DNA of 64,000 nt from Marinomonas posidonica_A (GTDB lineage: Bacteria; Pseudomonadota; Gammaproteobacteria; Pseudomonadales; Marinomonadaceae), in assembly GCF_043643765.1 (NCBI RefSeq), contig NZ_JBHZSP010000011.1, positions 120,728 to 184,727 of the forward strand, given 5' to 3'. Shown in pieces: positions 42,544 through 50,520 of this stretch (position 1 is the first letter of the stretch; each line of letters starts with the position of its first letter). Made by a program: the position numbers and the translations under genes. The notes under the pieces are model-generated. The model ran no database searches. It was not told the origin of the DNA and saw only the letters and a list, made by a program, of their open reading frames with translations.

Positions 42544-43686
42544 ATGTCCTTTACCTTTGCAAAACGCACACTGATCAGCAGCTTAGTCGCTGCCGCTTCT
42601 TTTTCATCCGTTGCTTTGGCTCAACCGCAACCAGGTTTTACCATCACGCCAAGTATTGGCCATTACGATATGGACAATGATCGCGATGAAAAAAACGATA
42701 CCGCTTACTCTCTCGGCTTAGGTTATCAATTCGATAATCCTTGGGCAGTCGAATTTGTTTACCTAAATGCCGACACAAAATCGGCTCAAACAGGCAATAA
42801 AGTCGATGTTGACCAGTATCGCTTAGACGGTTTATACCACTTACCAAATGTTTCTCACTATAACCTCACACCTTACTTAGCCGCAGGGGTTGGCACCACT
42901 GACTTCAGCTCCAATCCTGACAATAATGTGGAGATTAATGCCGGTGGTGGTTTGAAATATGCCATCAATGATTCACTTGCTTTACGCGCCGATTTTCGTC
43001 TAGTGAATGACGTCGAAGATCATCACGTCGACAAGGTCTCTTCTATTGGTTTGCAAATGACTTTTGGCCATAAAGGGAACCATGAAGCCAGTCAGGAGAT
43101 GGATTTTCAACCTATCGACTATGATGAAAATGTCGATCAAGCAACAGAAGAAATGGCTGAACCAACGCCAGCAAATGAACCTGAAACCATCACAGAAATA
43201 GAGCAGCCTATAATCGCTGAAGATAACCCACTAATGGAAAACACGGTAAAACAAGAGGAGCCATTACCTGAACCACCGGTGACGGCTGACGGCACAGAAC
43301 CAAGCTTGTCGGAGCAAGCTGCCGTTGTCGCAGCACAACCCCCAATTAAACTGAACATCCAATTCGCCAGCAACCAAACTCAGGTACAGCAAAAATTCTA
43401 CCCAGAAATTGAGAAACTGGCGACCTTCCTAATGGAAAATCCTAATACCACGGTGGTCATTGAAGGTCACACGGACGATACCGGTGCCGCCAGCTACAAC
43501 CAAAAAGTGTCAGAAGAACGTGCTAATGCCATAGCGGATGTCTTGGTCGAAATCTTCGGTATTCCAGAGAGTCGAGTGAGTGCCATCGGATACGGTGAAG
43601 ATAAGCCTTTGTTCGACAACGATTCTGCTGAGCATCGTCAAGCAAACCGTCGTGTTGTCGCTGTGATCTCGGATAATCAAGCCTAA
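42544..43686 (+). CDS. OmpA/OprF-type outer membrane protein with peptidoglycan-binding domain
   Basis: 380-residue outer membrane protein. Signal peptide to about residue 26 (cleavage after VALA), an eight-stranded OmpA-like beta-barrel to about 178, an acidic Glu/Pro-rich linker (about 180-265) and a C-terminal OmpA domain (about 275-375) with EGHTDDTGAASYNQKVSEER and QANRRVVAVI, the residues that bind diaminopimelate of peptidoglycan. It anchors the outer membrane to the cell wall. A shortened paralogue follows 395 bases downstream. The start has GGAGATAAACC before it, and a strong terminator follows. Confidence 0.9.
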   Translation: MSFTFAKRTLISSLVAAASFSSVALAQPQPGFTITPSIGHYDMDNDRDEKNDTAYSLGLGYQFDNPWAVEFVYLNADTKSAQTGNKVDVDQYRLDGLYHLPNVSHYNLTPYLAAGVGTTDFSSNPDNNVEINAGGGLKYAINDSLALRADFRLVNDVEDHHVDKVSSIGLQMTFGHKGNHEASQEMDFQPIDYDENVDQATEEMAEPTPANEPETITEIEQPIIAEDNPLMENTVKQEEPLPEPPVTADGTEPSLSEQAAVVAAQPPIKLNIQFASNQTQVQQKFYPEIEKLATFLMENPNTTVVIEGHTDDTGAASYNQKVSEERANAIADVLVEIFGIPESRVSAIGYGEDKPLFDNDSAEHRQANRRVVAVISDNQA

Positions 43687-43741
43687 ATCACCGCATTCAA
43701 GTCTCCCAATGATTGCCATAGAGCGAACCGCATTCTGGCAC

Positions 43742-43768
43742 GCCCAATCTTTGATTGGGCTTTTTTTT
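43742..43768 (+). terminator. Rho-independent terminator after the OmpA-type gene
   Basis: Arms GCCCAATC (43742-43749) and GATTGGGC (43753-43760) around TTT, followed by eight T. It lies 56 bases after the stop. Confidence 0.92.
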
Positions 43769-44081
43769 GCTCTTCACAAAGAGCACTCTTATCTTCATCA
43801 AGCACCTTGGAGTCACTTCATTTCGCCATATAAAAATGCAAAAGTATTGTAATTAAAATCCGATTTTCTACACCTTAACAGCAAACTTGCTACTCATTTA
43901 ACTAAATAATTCTCTCGCCAAGTAAAGCCTCTGTCAGGAATACATAAATAGATTTCAACCCTTTGTTTTTATTGAATTTTAGATCCCTTTATTTCTCACT
44001 AAATGGGCGTAACCTAAAGTCTGAAACGGAACAGAACACATCAATGTATGTTCATAAATTCAGTACATTAGGAGAATTAAC
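43769..44081. other. Intergenic region between the two barrel genes
   Basis: AT-rich, with no gene. It must hold the promoter of the second barrel gene, whose start is preceded by AGGAGAATTAAC. I could not settle on promoter boxes, and saw no long repeat shared with the region upstream of the first gene. Confidence 0.45.
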
Positions 44082-44633
44082 ATGGCAATTTCATTTACTA
44101 AACGTACTCTTTTCAGCGGAGTCCTAATGGCTTCTACTTTAACCACCATGGCTTATGCCGAGCCGAGTAAATCCGGCTTCACCCTGACCCCAAGTCTCGG
44201 CTTCTACAACACAGACAATGATCGTGACGCAGGCAATGACCATTATTACGCCCTTGGTCTTGGTTACCAATTTAATAGCCCACTTGCTATCGAAGCCACT
44301 TACCTGCATTCCGATGCGAGAAAACGTGGTCGTGATCACGACTTAGATCAATACAGAGTAGACGGTTTGTATAGCTTGCCAAAATTCACTCAAGTGGATC
44401 TAACGCCTTATTTGGCCGCCGGGGTTGGTTTAACCGATGTAGATGGCACAGACTCCAGCACCAACTTGTTCATCAATGCCGGTGGTGGAGTGAAATACGC
44501 ACTCAACCAAGATGTTAGCCTACGAGCCGACTTCCGCTTGGTAAAAGACATTGAAGACAATTACTTAGATAACGTGGCATCAATTGGCGTGCAATATGCC
44601 TTTGGCGAACCCGCTTTACAGTACAGTAACTAA
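44082..44633 (+). CDS. OmpA-like beta-barrel protein lacking the C-terminal domain
   Basis: 183-residue outer membrane barrel. Signal peptide ends after MAYA near residue 26. The mature part aligns end to end with the barrel of the preceding gene: GFTLTPSLGFYNTDNDRD, YALGLGYQFNSPLAIEATYL, DLTPYLAAGVG, NAGGGVKYAL and SLRADFRLVKDIED all have close counterparts. It stops where the upstream protein enters its acidic linker, so it has no peptidoglycan-binding domain. A tandem duplication with loss or gain of that domain is the simple reading. It ends at a strong terminator. Confidence 0.88.
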   Translation: MAISFTKRTLFSGVLMASTLTTMAYAEPSKSGFTLTPSLGFYNTDNDRDAGNDHYYALGLGYQFNSPLAIEATYLHSDARKRGRDHDLDQYRVDGLYSLPKFTQVDLTPYLAAGVGLTDVDGTDSSTNLFINAGGGVKYALNQDVSLRADFRLVKDIEDNYLDNVASIGVQYAFGEPALQYSN

Positions 44634-44665
44634 CCCTAAGGCTAAACACAGCATGTTTAAAGATC

Positions 44666-44692
44666 AAAACGCCCAGTCTTGCTGGGCGTTTT
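44666..44692. terminator. Bidirectional terminator
   Basis: Arms AAAACGCCCAG (44666-44676) and CTGGGCGTTTT (44682-44692) around TCTTG. It lies between the convergent barrel gene (ends 44633) and flavoprotein gene (ends 44718) and carries A/T runs for both directions. Confidence 0.9.
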
Positions 44693-44717
44693 CCTACTAC
44701 TTAAAACCGACGTTTTA

Positions 44718-45944
44718 TCAAGTTTTGGTTGCTAACCATCGACACACACCTTGCCCAGCTAAACGTCCAGTCGCAAAGCAAGCCGTCAGCAAATAACCGC
44801 CGGTTGGCGCTTCCCAATCCAACATTTCACCCGCGCAAAATACGCCCGGCATTGTGCTTAGCATCAAGTCATCATTTAAGCTCTCTTGACACACACCACC
44901 AGCACTGGAAATCACTTCCTCTATGGCTTTGACTTGAAAAAAAGACACGGGCAAATGCTTGATCGCTTGCGCCAAAGACACTGGGGTCGATAAAACCTCT
45001 TTGCTAAACATTTCATGCAGTAAGGCGGCTTTGACACCGCTTAAGCCTGTAGTGCGTTTTAGGTACTTGCTAAGGGACTCTTTCGCCTTTTTAGAGGACA
45101 ATTTAGCCACCAGCTGAGATTCACTCACCTCAGGTAGCAAATCAATGGACAAACTGGCTTCCCCTTGCGCTTCAATGGCGTCTCGCAAGTATTTTGAAAA
45201 AGCATAGATTAAGCTACCTTCCATACCGTCTTGGGTGACAATGCATTCGCCTTTTTTATGAACGACCAGCCCCTGAGCGAGCGTCATGGTAAACGCCACG
45301 CCTTTAAGTGGACTGCCTGCAAACTTGCTACGTAAGTACTCACTCCAACGACTGTAAAAACCGCAGTTAGCACTGCGCAAAGGTGACAAATGAACGCCTT
45401 GCTCAGCAAGCATAGACTGCCAAGCACCGTCTGACCCCAGTTTGGGCCAACTGGCTCCGCCCATGGCAAGGACAATCGCATCCGCATCCGCCGTCACGGT
45501 TTCCCCTTGATGATCAAAGGTGGCACATGTTGAATTTAGGGAGAGCATTTTATGACGCATATGAAACACCACTCCGGCGTCGCGCAAGCGCGATAGCCAC
45601 TGTCGTAACAAAGGCGCGGCTTTCATGTCGGTTGGAAAGACACGACCCGAGCTGCCCACAAAAGTGTCTACCCCTAGGCCATGAATCCAATCCCGTAAGG
45701 CTTGATTATCAAATTGGCGTATCGCACTGGATAACCAATCGGCTTTGTCATAGTAGCGTTGTATGAAATCATCATAGGCTTCGGAGTGCGTAATGTTCAT
45801 GCCGCCCACACCGGCCAATAAGAATTTGCGGCAGGCGCTGGGTTTGGCATCGTACACAGCCACGTGATGACCCGCTGCGGCCATCCTTTCTGCTGCCATT
45901 AAACCCGCAGGGCCGGCTCCGATCACCATGACTTGGTTTGCCAT
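44718..45944 (-). CDS. HI0933/PP4765-family NAD(P)/FAD-dependent oxidoreductase
   Basis: 408-residue flavoprotein of the HI0933 (YhiN/BaiN-like) group, closest to the TIGR03862 (PP4765) branch. The FAD-binding VIGAGPAGLMAAERMAAAG is near residue 6, KFLLAGVGGMNITHSE near 40, IVLAMGGASWPKLGSDG near 155, and the C-terminal GVFCAGEMLDWEAPTGGYLL near 369 closes the FAD site. The cellular role is not established for this family. It is monocistronic by spacing (67 bases after the DUF502 gene, same strand). Confidence 0.87.
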   Translation of the reverse strand: MANQVMVIGAGPAGLMAAERMAAAGHHVAVYDAKPSACRKFLLAGVGGMNITHSEAYDDFIQRYYDKADWLSSAIRQFDNQALRDWIHGLGVDTFVGSSGRVFPTDMKAAPLLRQWLSRLRDAGVVFHMRHKMLSLNSTCATFDHQGETVTADADAIVLAMGGASWPKLGSDGAWQSMLAEQGVHLSPLRSANCGFYSRWSEYLRSKFAGSPLKGVAFTMTLAQGLVVHKKGECIVTQDGMEGSLIYAFSKYLRDAIEAQGEASLSIDLLPEVSESQLVAKLSSKKAKESLSKYLKRTTGLSGVKAALLHEMFSKEVLSTPVSLAQAIKHLPVSFFQVKAIEEVISSAGGVCQESLNDDLMLSTMPGVFCAGEMLDWEAPTGGYLLTACFATGRLAGQGVCRWLATKT

Positions 45945-46011
45945 TGTCTGTCAGTACTCACTCAATATTATAAGGGAGGGCATGATAAAGAAGTTTTTCT
46001 CTATCGCCAAA

Positions 46012-46596
46012 TCAGTCACTCTTTTGACTCTGAATACCCGCAGTTAACGTCAAGCGCATGGCTTCTTCCACGCCAATGTCCAACTCCGTTAAGCGCGCTC
46101 GCTCTATGTACAAGGTAACCCCACCGATTTGATAACTCAGCGGCACATACACGCCAACCAATTCTTGATCAGGGAAAAGTTGTTTACCCGTTCGCTCACC
46201 AGTGACAAAACCAATCACTTGCGCGCCATTCCACTCCAAAGACACCACACTTTTCATGTCTTTCTTTTCGGATAGGTTAAATACCATCATGACGTCTTTA
46301 AAAGCACCGTAAATGGATTTCACCAAGGGAATGCGCTCTAACAGGTCATGGCTGAGTTTCACCAGATAGCGAATGCCGTATAGATTTACCAGCAAACCCA
46401 CCAATATCAAGGTCGCCAAACTCATAACCAAACCGACCCCGGGAAAATAGTAATCTTCCGGTATGAGTAACAGAATGAGCGGTTTGGCCAATGATTCACC
46501 GGTCGATAACAACCAGTAAATAAGGTATAGGGTTAAGCCAATTGGCAACACGGCTACCAAGCCCTTCAACAACAAAGACACCAATTTATTCATCAT
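46012..46596 (-). CDS. DUF502 family membrane protein
   Basis: 194-residue protein from ATG 46596 (an adjacent ATG at 46593 and an in-frame TTG at 46608 are alternatives). TM1 is near residues 8-28 (GLVAVLPIGLTLYLIYWLL), TM2 near 50-72, then the family segment LLERIPLVKSIYGAFKDVM near 85 and a soluble beta-rich domain with EWNGAQVIGFVTGE and VGVYVPLSYQIGGVTLYIE. No biochemical function is established. It may be cotranscribed with the downstream flavoprotein gene. Confidence 0.82.
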   Translation of the reverse strand: MMNKLVSLLLKGLVAVLPIGLTLYLIYWLLSTGESLAKPLILLLIPEDYYFPGVGLVMSLATLILVGLLVNLYGIRYLVKLSHDLLERIPLVKSIYGAFKDVMMVFNLSEKKDMKSVVSLEWNGAQVIGFVTGERTGKQLFPDQELVGVYVPLSYQIGGVTLYIERARLTELDIGVEEAMRLTLTAGIQSQKSD

Positions 46597-46766
46597 CACA
46601 TTATCCAATTATTTGCCTCTACTAACGAGACGCAGCAGGTCCAATCTTGCTGCATAGTGTGTGGATAAATTCCTCAAAAGCAAGCGATACGAGAAATTTA
46701 ATTCGTTTCGCAGAACGCTGAAAAGACCTATGTTCATCACGTAATGAATAACCACAGGGACTTCTC

Positions 46767-46943
46767 ATGACCAGCAAAGTAGGACGCCTCAAAGGGGATC
46801 AGCAAGATACGCGCCATTGTGTTGCGCGATGCCATATTTATCGAGCTGCTAAAGGACAGCATTCGGTTAATCGCTTTTACTCTGCGCGGTCTATTCATCG
46901 ACTCGCGACGTTTTCGCAAAAAACGGGGTTAACAAATACCTAA
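46767..46943 (+). CDS. Possible small basic protein (low confidence)
   Basis: 58-codon open frame in the 430-base gap before the LysR gene, with AGGGA six bases before the ATG. The product is basic and rich in Arg, His and Gln (MTSKVGRLKGDQQDTRH start, then CVARCHIYRAAKGQHSVNRF). No family is recognised, and no membrane segment is seen. An overlapping minus-strand frame of 60 codons is also open, so coding status is unsure. The rest of the gap (46597-46766 and 46944-47026) shows only AT-rich promoter-like sequence. Confidence 0.22.
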   Translation: MTSKVGRLKGDQQDTRHCVARCHIYRAAKGQHSVNRFYSARSIHRLATFSQKTGLTNT

Positions 46944-47026
46944 TAGGACTCCTGTCATTTCGGCTTTATACTGGCGACATAATAAATGAAATATAAATAA
47001 CAGCAGAAGTTGCACAGGAGTCGGCC

Positions 47027-47941
47027 TTGAATTACAAACGTCTTGAAACCTTTGTTTGGGTTGCCACGTTAGGCAGTTTTCGTAAAGCAGCGGAACGCTT
47101 ACACACCACTCAACCCGCTATTTCTGCCCGAATTTCTGGTCTGGAAGACGAGCTTGGTGTGAAACTGTTTGAACGAGAAGGCGGTTCCAGTCCTATTATT
47201 TTGACGCCAAAAGGCAAAGAGTTACTACCCTACATAGAAAAAATTCTGTTTCAATCGGAACAGCTGCGTAAACGCGCTGAGGCAGACACGGCCTATTCTG
47301 GAGTATTACGTTTGGGCGTTTCCGAAACCATAGTCAACACTTGGCTACCGGACTTCTTAGCTCGTTTACACAAAAAATCCCCCAACTTAAACGTCGAACT
47401 GACGGTGGACATCACCACAGTATTGGCAGCAGGCGTAAAAGATCGAACCTTGGATTTAGGCTTATTAATGGGCCCCATATCTGAGCCAAGTATCGTCAAT
47501 CATGATTTATGTACCTTTGCGTTGTCTTGGGTATGTAGCCCCAAATTGGCCTTACCAGAGCGCTTACTTTATCTCGAAGAACTGACACCTTGGCCAATTA
47601 TCACCTATGCTAAATCCACCAAACCTTATGCGGAAATCGTACAGAAATTTCGCAGCTTAGAAGGCAACCCTGCACACTTCTACGCTTCAACGTCACTGGC
47701 TGCTATTCGTAGTTTGGCGATCGATGCCGTGGGCATCGCCACTTTACCAGACATCATGATCAACAAAGAATTAGAAGACAATGTGCTGCGTAAGATACAC
47801 ACCATTTGGACCCCTCATGATTTGAAATTTACCGCCTCCTATTCAGACGAGCCTTTCAATCCTTTGGCCGAAATGGCCGTTGATTTAGCGATTGAAGCCG
47901 CACAAAAATACGAAAACACCTTACTTGATAAAATTAATTGA
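47027..47941 (+). CDS. LysR-family transcriptional regulator
   Basis: 304-residue LysR protein with an N-terminal helix-turn-helix (SFRKAAERLHTTQPAISARI, residues 17-36) and a substrate-binding domain from about residue 90. It starts at TTG (47027) with AGGAG six bases upstream; the conserved domain begins at once, so the TTG start is credible. It lies upstream of the hydro-lyase, TRAP and pxpABC genes on the same strand, and probably activates them in response to a 5-oxoproline- or glutamate-like effector (inference). Confidence 0.9.
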   Translation: MNYKRLETFVWVATLGSFRKAAERLHTTQPAISARISGLEDELGVKLFEREGGSSPIILTPKGKELLPYIEKILFQSEQLRKRAEADTAYSGVLRLGVSETIVNTWLPDFLARLHKKSPNLNVELTVDITTVLAAGVKDRTLDLGLLMGPISEPSIVNHDLCTFALSWVCSPKLALPERLLYLEELTPWPIITYAKSTKPYAEIVQKFRSLEGNPAHFYASTSLAAIRSLAIDAVGIATLPDIMINKELEDNVLRKIHTIWTPHDLKFTASYSDEPFNPLAEMAVDLAIEAAQKYENTLLDKIN

Positions 47942-48032
47942 TCAAATAACCCAAAAAAACACGATTAGACTTTTTATAGCGAGGAACACTACTCTTAGAA
48001 AAACAAAATGTGCAAAAATAAGGAACTCTCCT

Positions 48033-48833
48033 ATGAACCCATCGGCCAAGCCATTAGCACAACAAGCGTATGAACTGCGACAAGCCATTCGCAAGCAAGC
48101 GCACACTGGCCCCACCAGCGGTCTCGCCACTGGCGCCATGCAAGGTAACATTGTGATTTTACCCGCCGATTGGGCTAATGAATTTTTATTGTACTGTCAG
48201 AAAAATCCGGTTTCTTGCCCTCTAATCGGCGTATCCGAAATAGGGGATTACCACTTACCCGATTTAGGCAAAGACATCGACATGCGACACGATGTGCCTG
48301 AATACTATGTGTATCGCGATGGCATCAAGGTAGAAAGCCGTGCCGACATCACCGACTTATGGCGTGATGATCTGGTGGTATTTGTCTTAGGATGTTCCTT
48401 CTCATTTGAAAATGCCTTATCGCAAGCTGGATTAACACCGCGCAACATGACCGAAAACGTCAATGTTTCCATGTTTGAAACCACGATCCCAACGACGCCT
48501 GCTGGCCGCTTCTTTGGCAATACGGTAGTGACCATGCGTCCTTACACACCAAAAGACGCCATTCGAGCCATTCAAATCACCACACGCTTTCCAAAAGCTC
48601 ATGGTGCGCCATTGCATTTTGGCAGCCCTAAAGACATTGGCATTCAGGATCTCAGCCAACCCGATTTCGGCGATCCTGTATCAGTAAATGACGGTGAAGT
48701 ACCGGTTTTTTGGGCTTGTGGTGTCACCCCACAAGTCGCTGTACGTAACGCCAAGCCACCGTTCTGTATCACTCATGCCCCCGGCAAAATGCTGGTGACA
48801 GATTTATTAGATACCGATTTGGCGGTTCTCTAG
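48033..48833 (+). CDS. DUF1445 (YcsI-type) putative hydro-lyase
   Basis: 266-residue DUF1445 protein; AAGGA lies eight bases before the ATG at 48033, and the frame upstream of that lacks family similarity. Family segments are HTGPTSGLATGAMQGNIVIL near 28, FVLGCSFSFENAL near 115, TPAGRFFGNTVVTMRPYTP near 153 and FWACGVTPQVA near 230. The domain also occurs in eukaryotic D-glutamate cyclase. The Bacillus homologue ycsI lies beside ycsF and kipIA, as this gene lies beside pxpABC. A role in D-glutamate or 5-oxoproline conversion is inferred, not shown. Confidence 0.85.
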   Translation: MNPSAKPLAQQAYELRQAIRKQAHTGPTSGLATGAMQGNIVILPADWANEFLLYCQKNPVSCPLIGVSEIGDYHLPDLGKDIDMRHDVPEYYVYRDGIKVESRADITDLWRDDLVVFVLGCSFSFENALSQAGLTPRNMTENVNVSMFETTIPTTPAGRFFGNTVVTMRPYTPKDAIRAIQITTRFPKAHGAPLHFGSPKDIGIQDLSQPDFGDPVSVNDGEVPVFWACGVTPQVAVRNAKPPFCITHAPGKMLVTDLLDTDLAVL

Positions 48834-48926
48834 TCCGTTTGCTTTACGCTGTCTTCCTTCCCAGGCGAGGTGGCGCTTTATAACACAATCAAACAACACT
48901 AACCTTCAACGAAAGGATAAGGAACA

Positions 48927-49889
48927 ATGAAAAAACTCACGACCGCTCTGGTTCTGGGCAGTGTACTGTCCACTTCTGCTTACGCTGTTAAATGGCACAT
49001 GCCAACCCCTTACGGCGACGGCAACCTACCAACGCAAATCGCTTACGGTTTTGCTGAAGAAATCAAAAATACCACCGGTGGCGACCTAGACATTACCGTC
49101 CACTCTGGCGGCTCTTTGGTGCAACACACGGAAATTCCTCGTGCGGTTAAAACCGGCCAAGTACAGATGGGTGAAGTCTTCATCGGTATTTTGGGCAATG
49201 AACATCCGGTGTTCAAACACGACAACATTCCTTTCTTAGCCACCTCTTTTGATGATGCGAAGAAACTTTGGGAAGCGGCGAAGCCACAGGTTGAGCAGCA
49301 ACTGGATAAAAGCGGTATGAAGATGCTGTACGCGGTGGCTTGGCCTGCGCAAAGTCTTTATACAAAAATGCCAGTGACTAAGTTGAGCGACTTATCAGGT
49401 GCGAAAATGCGTGCTTACAGTCCATCCACTTCTCGTTTGGCCGATCTAATGGGCACAACGCCAACGACGATTCAAGTACCAGACATTCCACAAGCATTTA
49501 GTACTGGCATCATTCAAGCCATGATCACCTCACCGTCTACCGGTGTGGATAGCCAAGCTTGGGACTATGTGAACTACTACACCGACGTCAAAGCGTGGAT
49601 TCCTAAAAACATTGTTGTGGTGAACAAACGCGCCTTCCGTCGTCTTGATAAAGACACCCAGAGTGCGATCTTAGCTGCGGCGAAAAACGCTGAAGCCCTA
49701 GGCTGGGAAAAAGTAGCGGAGCGTGCCGCGAGCGACAAAGCGAAATTAGCGGCAAATGGTATGCAAGTAAGCGACCCGTCTCCAGAGTTGCTTAATGAGC
49801 TGCAAGCAATTGGTGCCACTATGATAGAGGAATGGAAAGCCGAAGCGCCAAAAGAAGTGGGCGATATCTTAACTCGCTACCAAAACTAA
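48927..49889 (+). CDS. TRAP transporter substrate-binding protein, DctP family
   Basis: 320-residue periplasmic DctP-family protein with signal peptide MKKLTTALVLGSVLSTSAYA (20 residues). VHSGGSLVQHTEIPRAVKTG near 59, GAKMRAYSPSTSRLADLMG near 151 (with the ligand carboxylate-binding Arg) and QAMITSPSTGVDSQAWDYV near 193 fit the family. AAGGATAAGG precedes the start. With the next two genes it forms a Na+-dependent importer. Its place beside pxpABC suggests 5-oxoproline (pyroglutamate) or a related acid as cargo (inference). Confidence 0.88.
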   Translation: MKKLTTALVLGSVLSTSAYAVKWHMPTPYGDGNLPTQIAYGFAEEIKNTTGGDLDITVHSGGSLVQHTEIPRAVKTGQVQMGEVFIGILGNEHPVFKHDNIPFLATSFDDAKKLWEAAKPQVEQQLDKSGMKMLYAVAWPAQSLYTKMPVTKLSDLSGAKMRAYSPSTSRLADLMGTTPTTIQVPDIPQAFSTGIIQAMITSPSTGVDSQAWDYVNYYTDVKAWIPKNIVVVNKRAFRRLDKDTQSAILAAAKNAEALGWEKVAERAASDKAKLAANGMQVSDPSPELLNELQAIGATMIEEWKAEAPKEVGDILTRYQN

Positions 49890-49933
49890 GCACTTTCTTG
49901 AAGGTCATCTAAACGTCGTATTTGACCTTCTCA

Positions 49934-49977
49934 CACCGTCTGGTTTCTTCGCCCCCATGTCAGTAGGCTAGACGGTG
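49934..49977 (+). other. Hairpin between TRAP binding-protein and small permease genes
   Basis: Arms CACCGTCT (49934-49941) and AGACGGTG (49970-49977) extend two more pairs inward, one being G-U, around a long loop. No T-run follows. It is placed directly after the binding-protein gene within the operon, like the hairpin after yiaO, and may set unequal expression of binding protein and permeases. Confidence 0.55.
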
Positions 49978-50001
49978 ACTTTTCTATCAAAAGTGAACAC
50001 T

Positions 50002-50520
50002 ATGAAACAAATAAAAGAAAAATTGTATCTCTGTTCCGGCTTGCTCGCTGGATTTTGCATCCTCCTCATTACCTTATTGCTGCTGGCGCAAATCGTCGGA
50101 CGTTTATTCGGTTTCATTGTGCCGTCTGCGGAAGATTTTGCCGGTTATGCTTTAGCAGCTTCGACCTTTCTAGGTCTGGCCTACACCTTTAGAGAGGGCG
50201 GTCATATCCGTGTGACCCTTGTGATTCAGCGTTTCTCTCCTGTCTCACGTAAATGGCAAGAAGGCGTGATTCTTGGTCTATCACTTGCCTTAATCAGTTA
50301 CTTATCTTATTCGTGTGCCTACATGGTGTACGAGTCTTATGTCTACAATGAAGTCTCTTACGGCTACATCCCAGTGCCATTATGGATTCCCCAAATCCCC
50401 GTTGCTGTGGGCATTATCGCTCTCAATCTAGCGGTATTGGATGCCTTAATCAGTCTCTTGAAAGGCAAAACACCTAGCTACAGTGAACACGAAAGTGCCC
50501 TAGAATTGGAGGAAATCTAA
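50002..50520 (+). CDS. TRAP transporter small permease, DctQ family
   Basis: 172-residue DctQ-family protein with four hydrophobic segments. PSAEDFAGYALAASTFLGLA near 41 and TFREGGHIRVTLVIQRF near 62 match the family core. The ATG at 50002 is taken as start; a GTG at 49975 is in frame but falls inside the intergenic hairpin. The stop overlaps the next start by one base (TAATG). Confidence 0.85.
   Translation: MKQIKEKLYLCSGLLAGFCILLITLLLLAQIVGRLFGFIVPSAEDFAGYALAASTFLGLAYTFREGGHIRVTLVIQRFSPVSRKWQEGVILGLSLALISYLSYSCAYMVYESYVYNEVSYGYIPVPLWIPQIPVAVGIIALNLAVLDALISLLKGKTPSYSEHESALELEEI

Noticed and set aside
46737..46919. 60-codon minus-strand frame in the gap before the LysR gene
   Set aside because: No ribosome binding site, unlikely composition, and it overlaps a slightly better plus-strand candidate.
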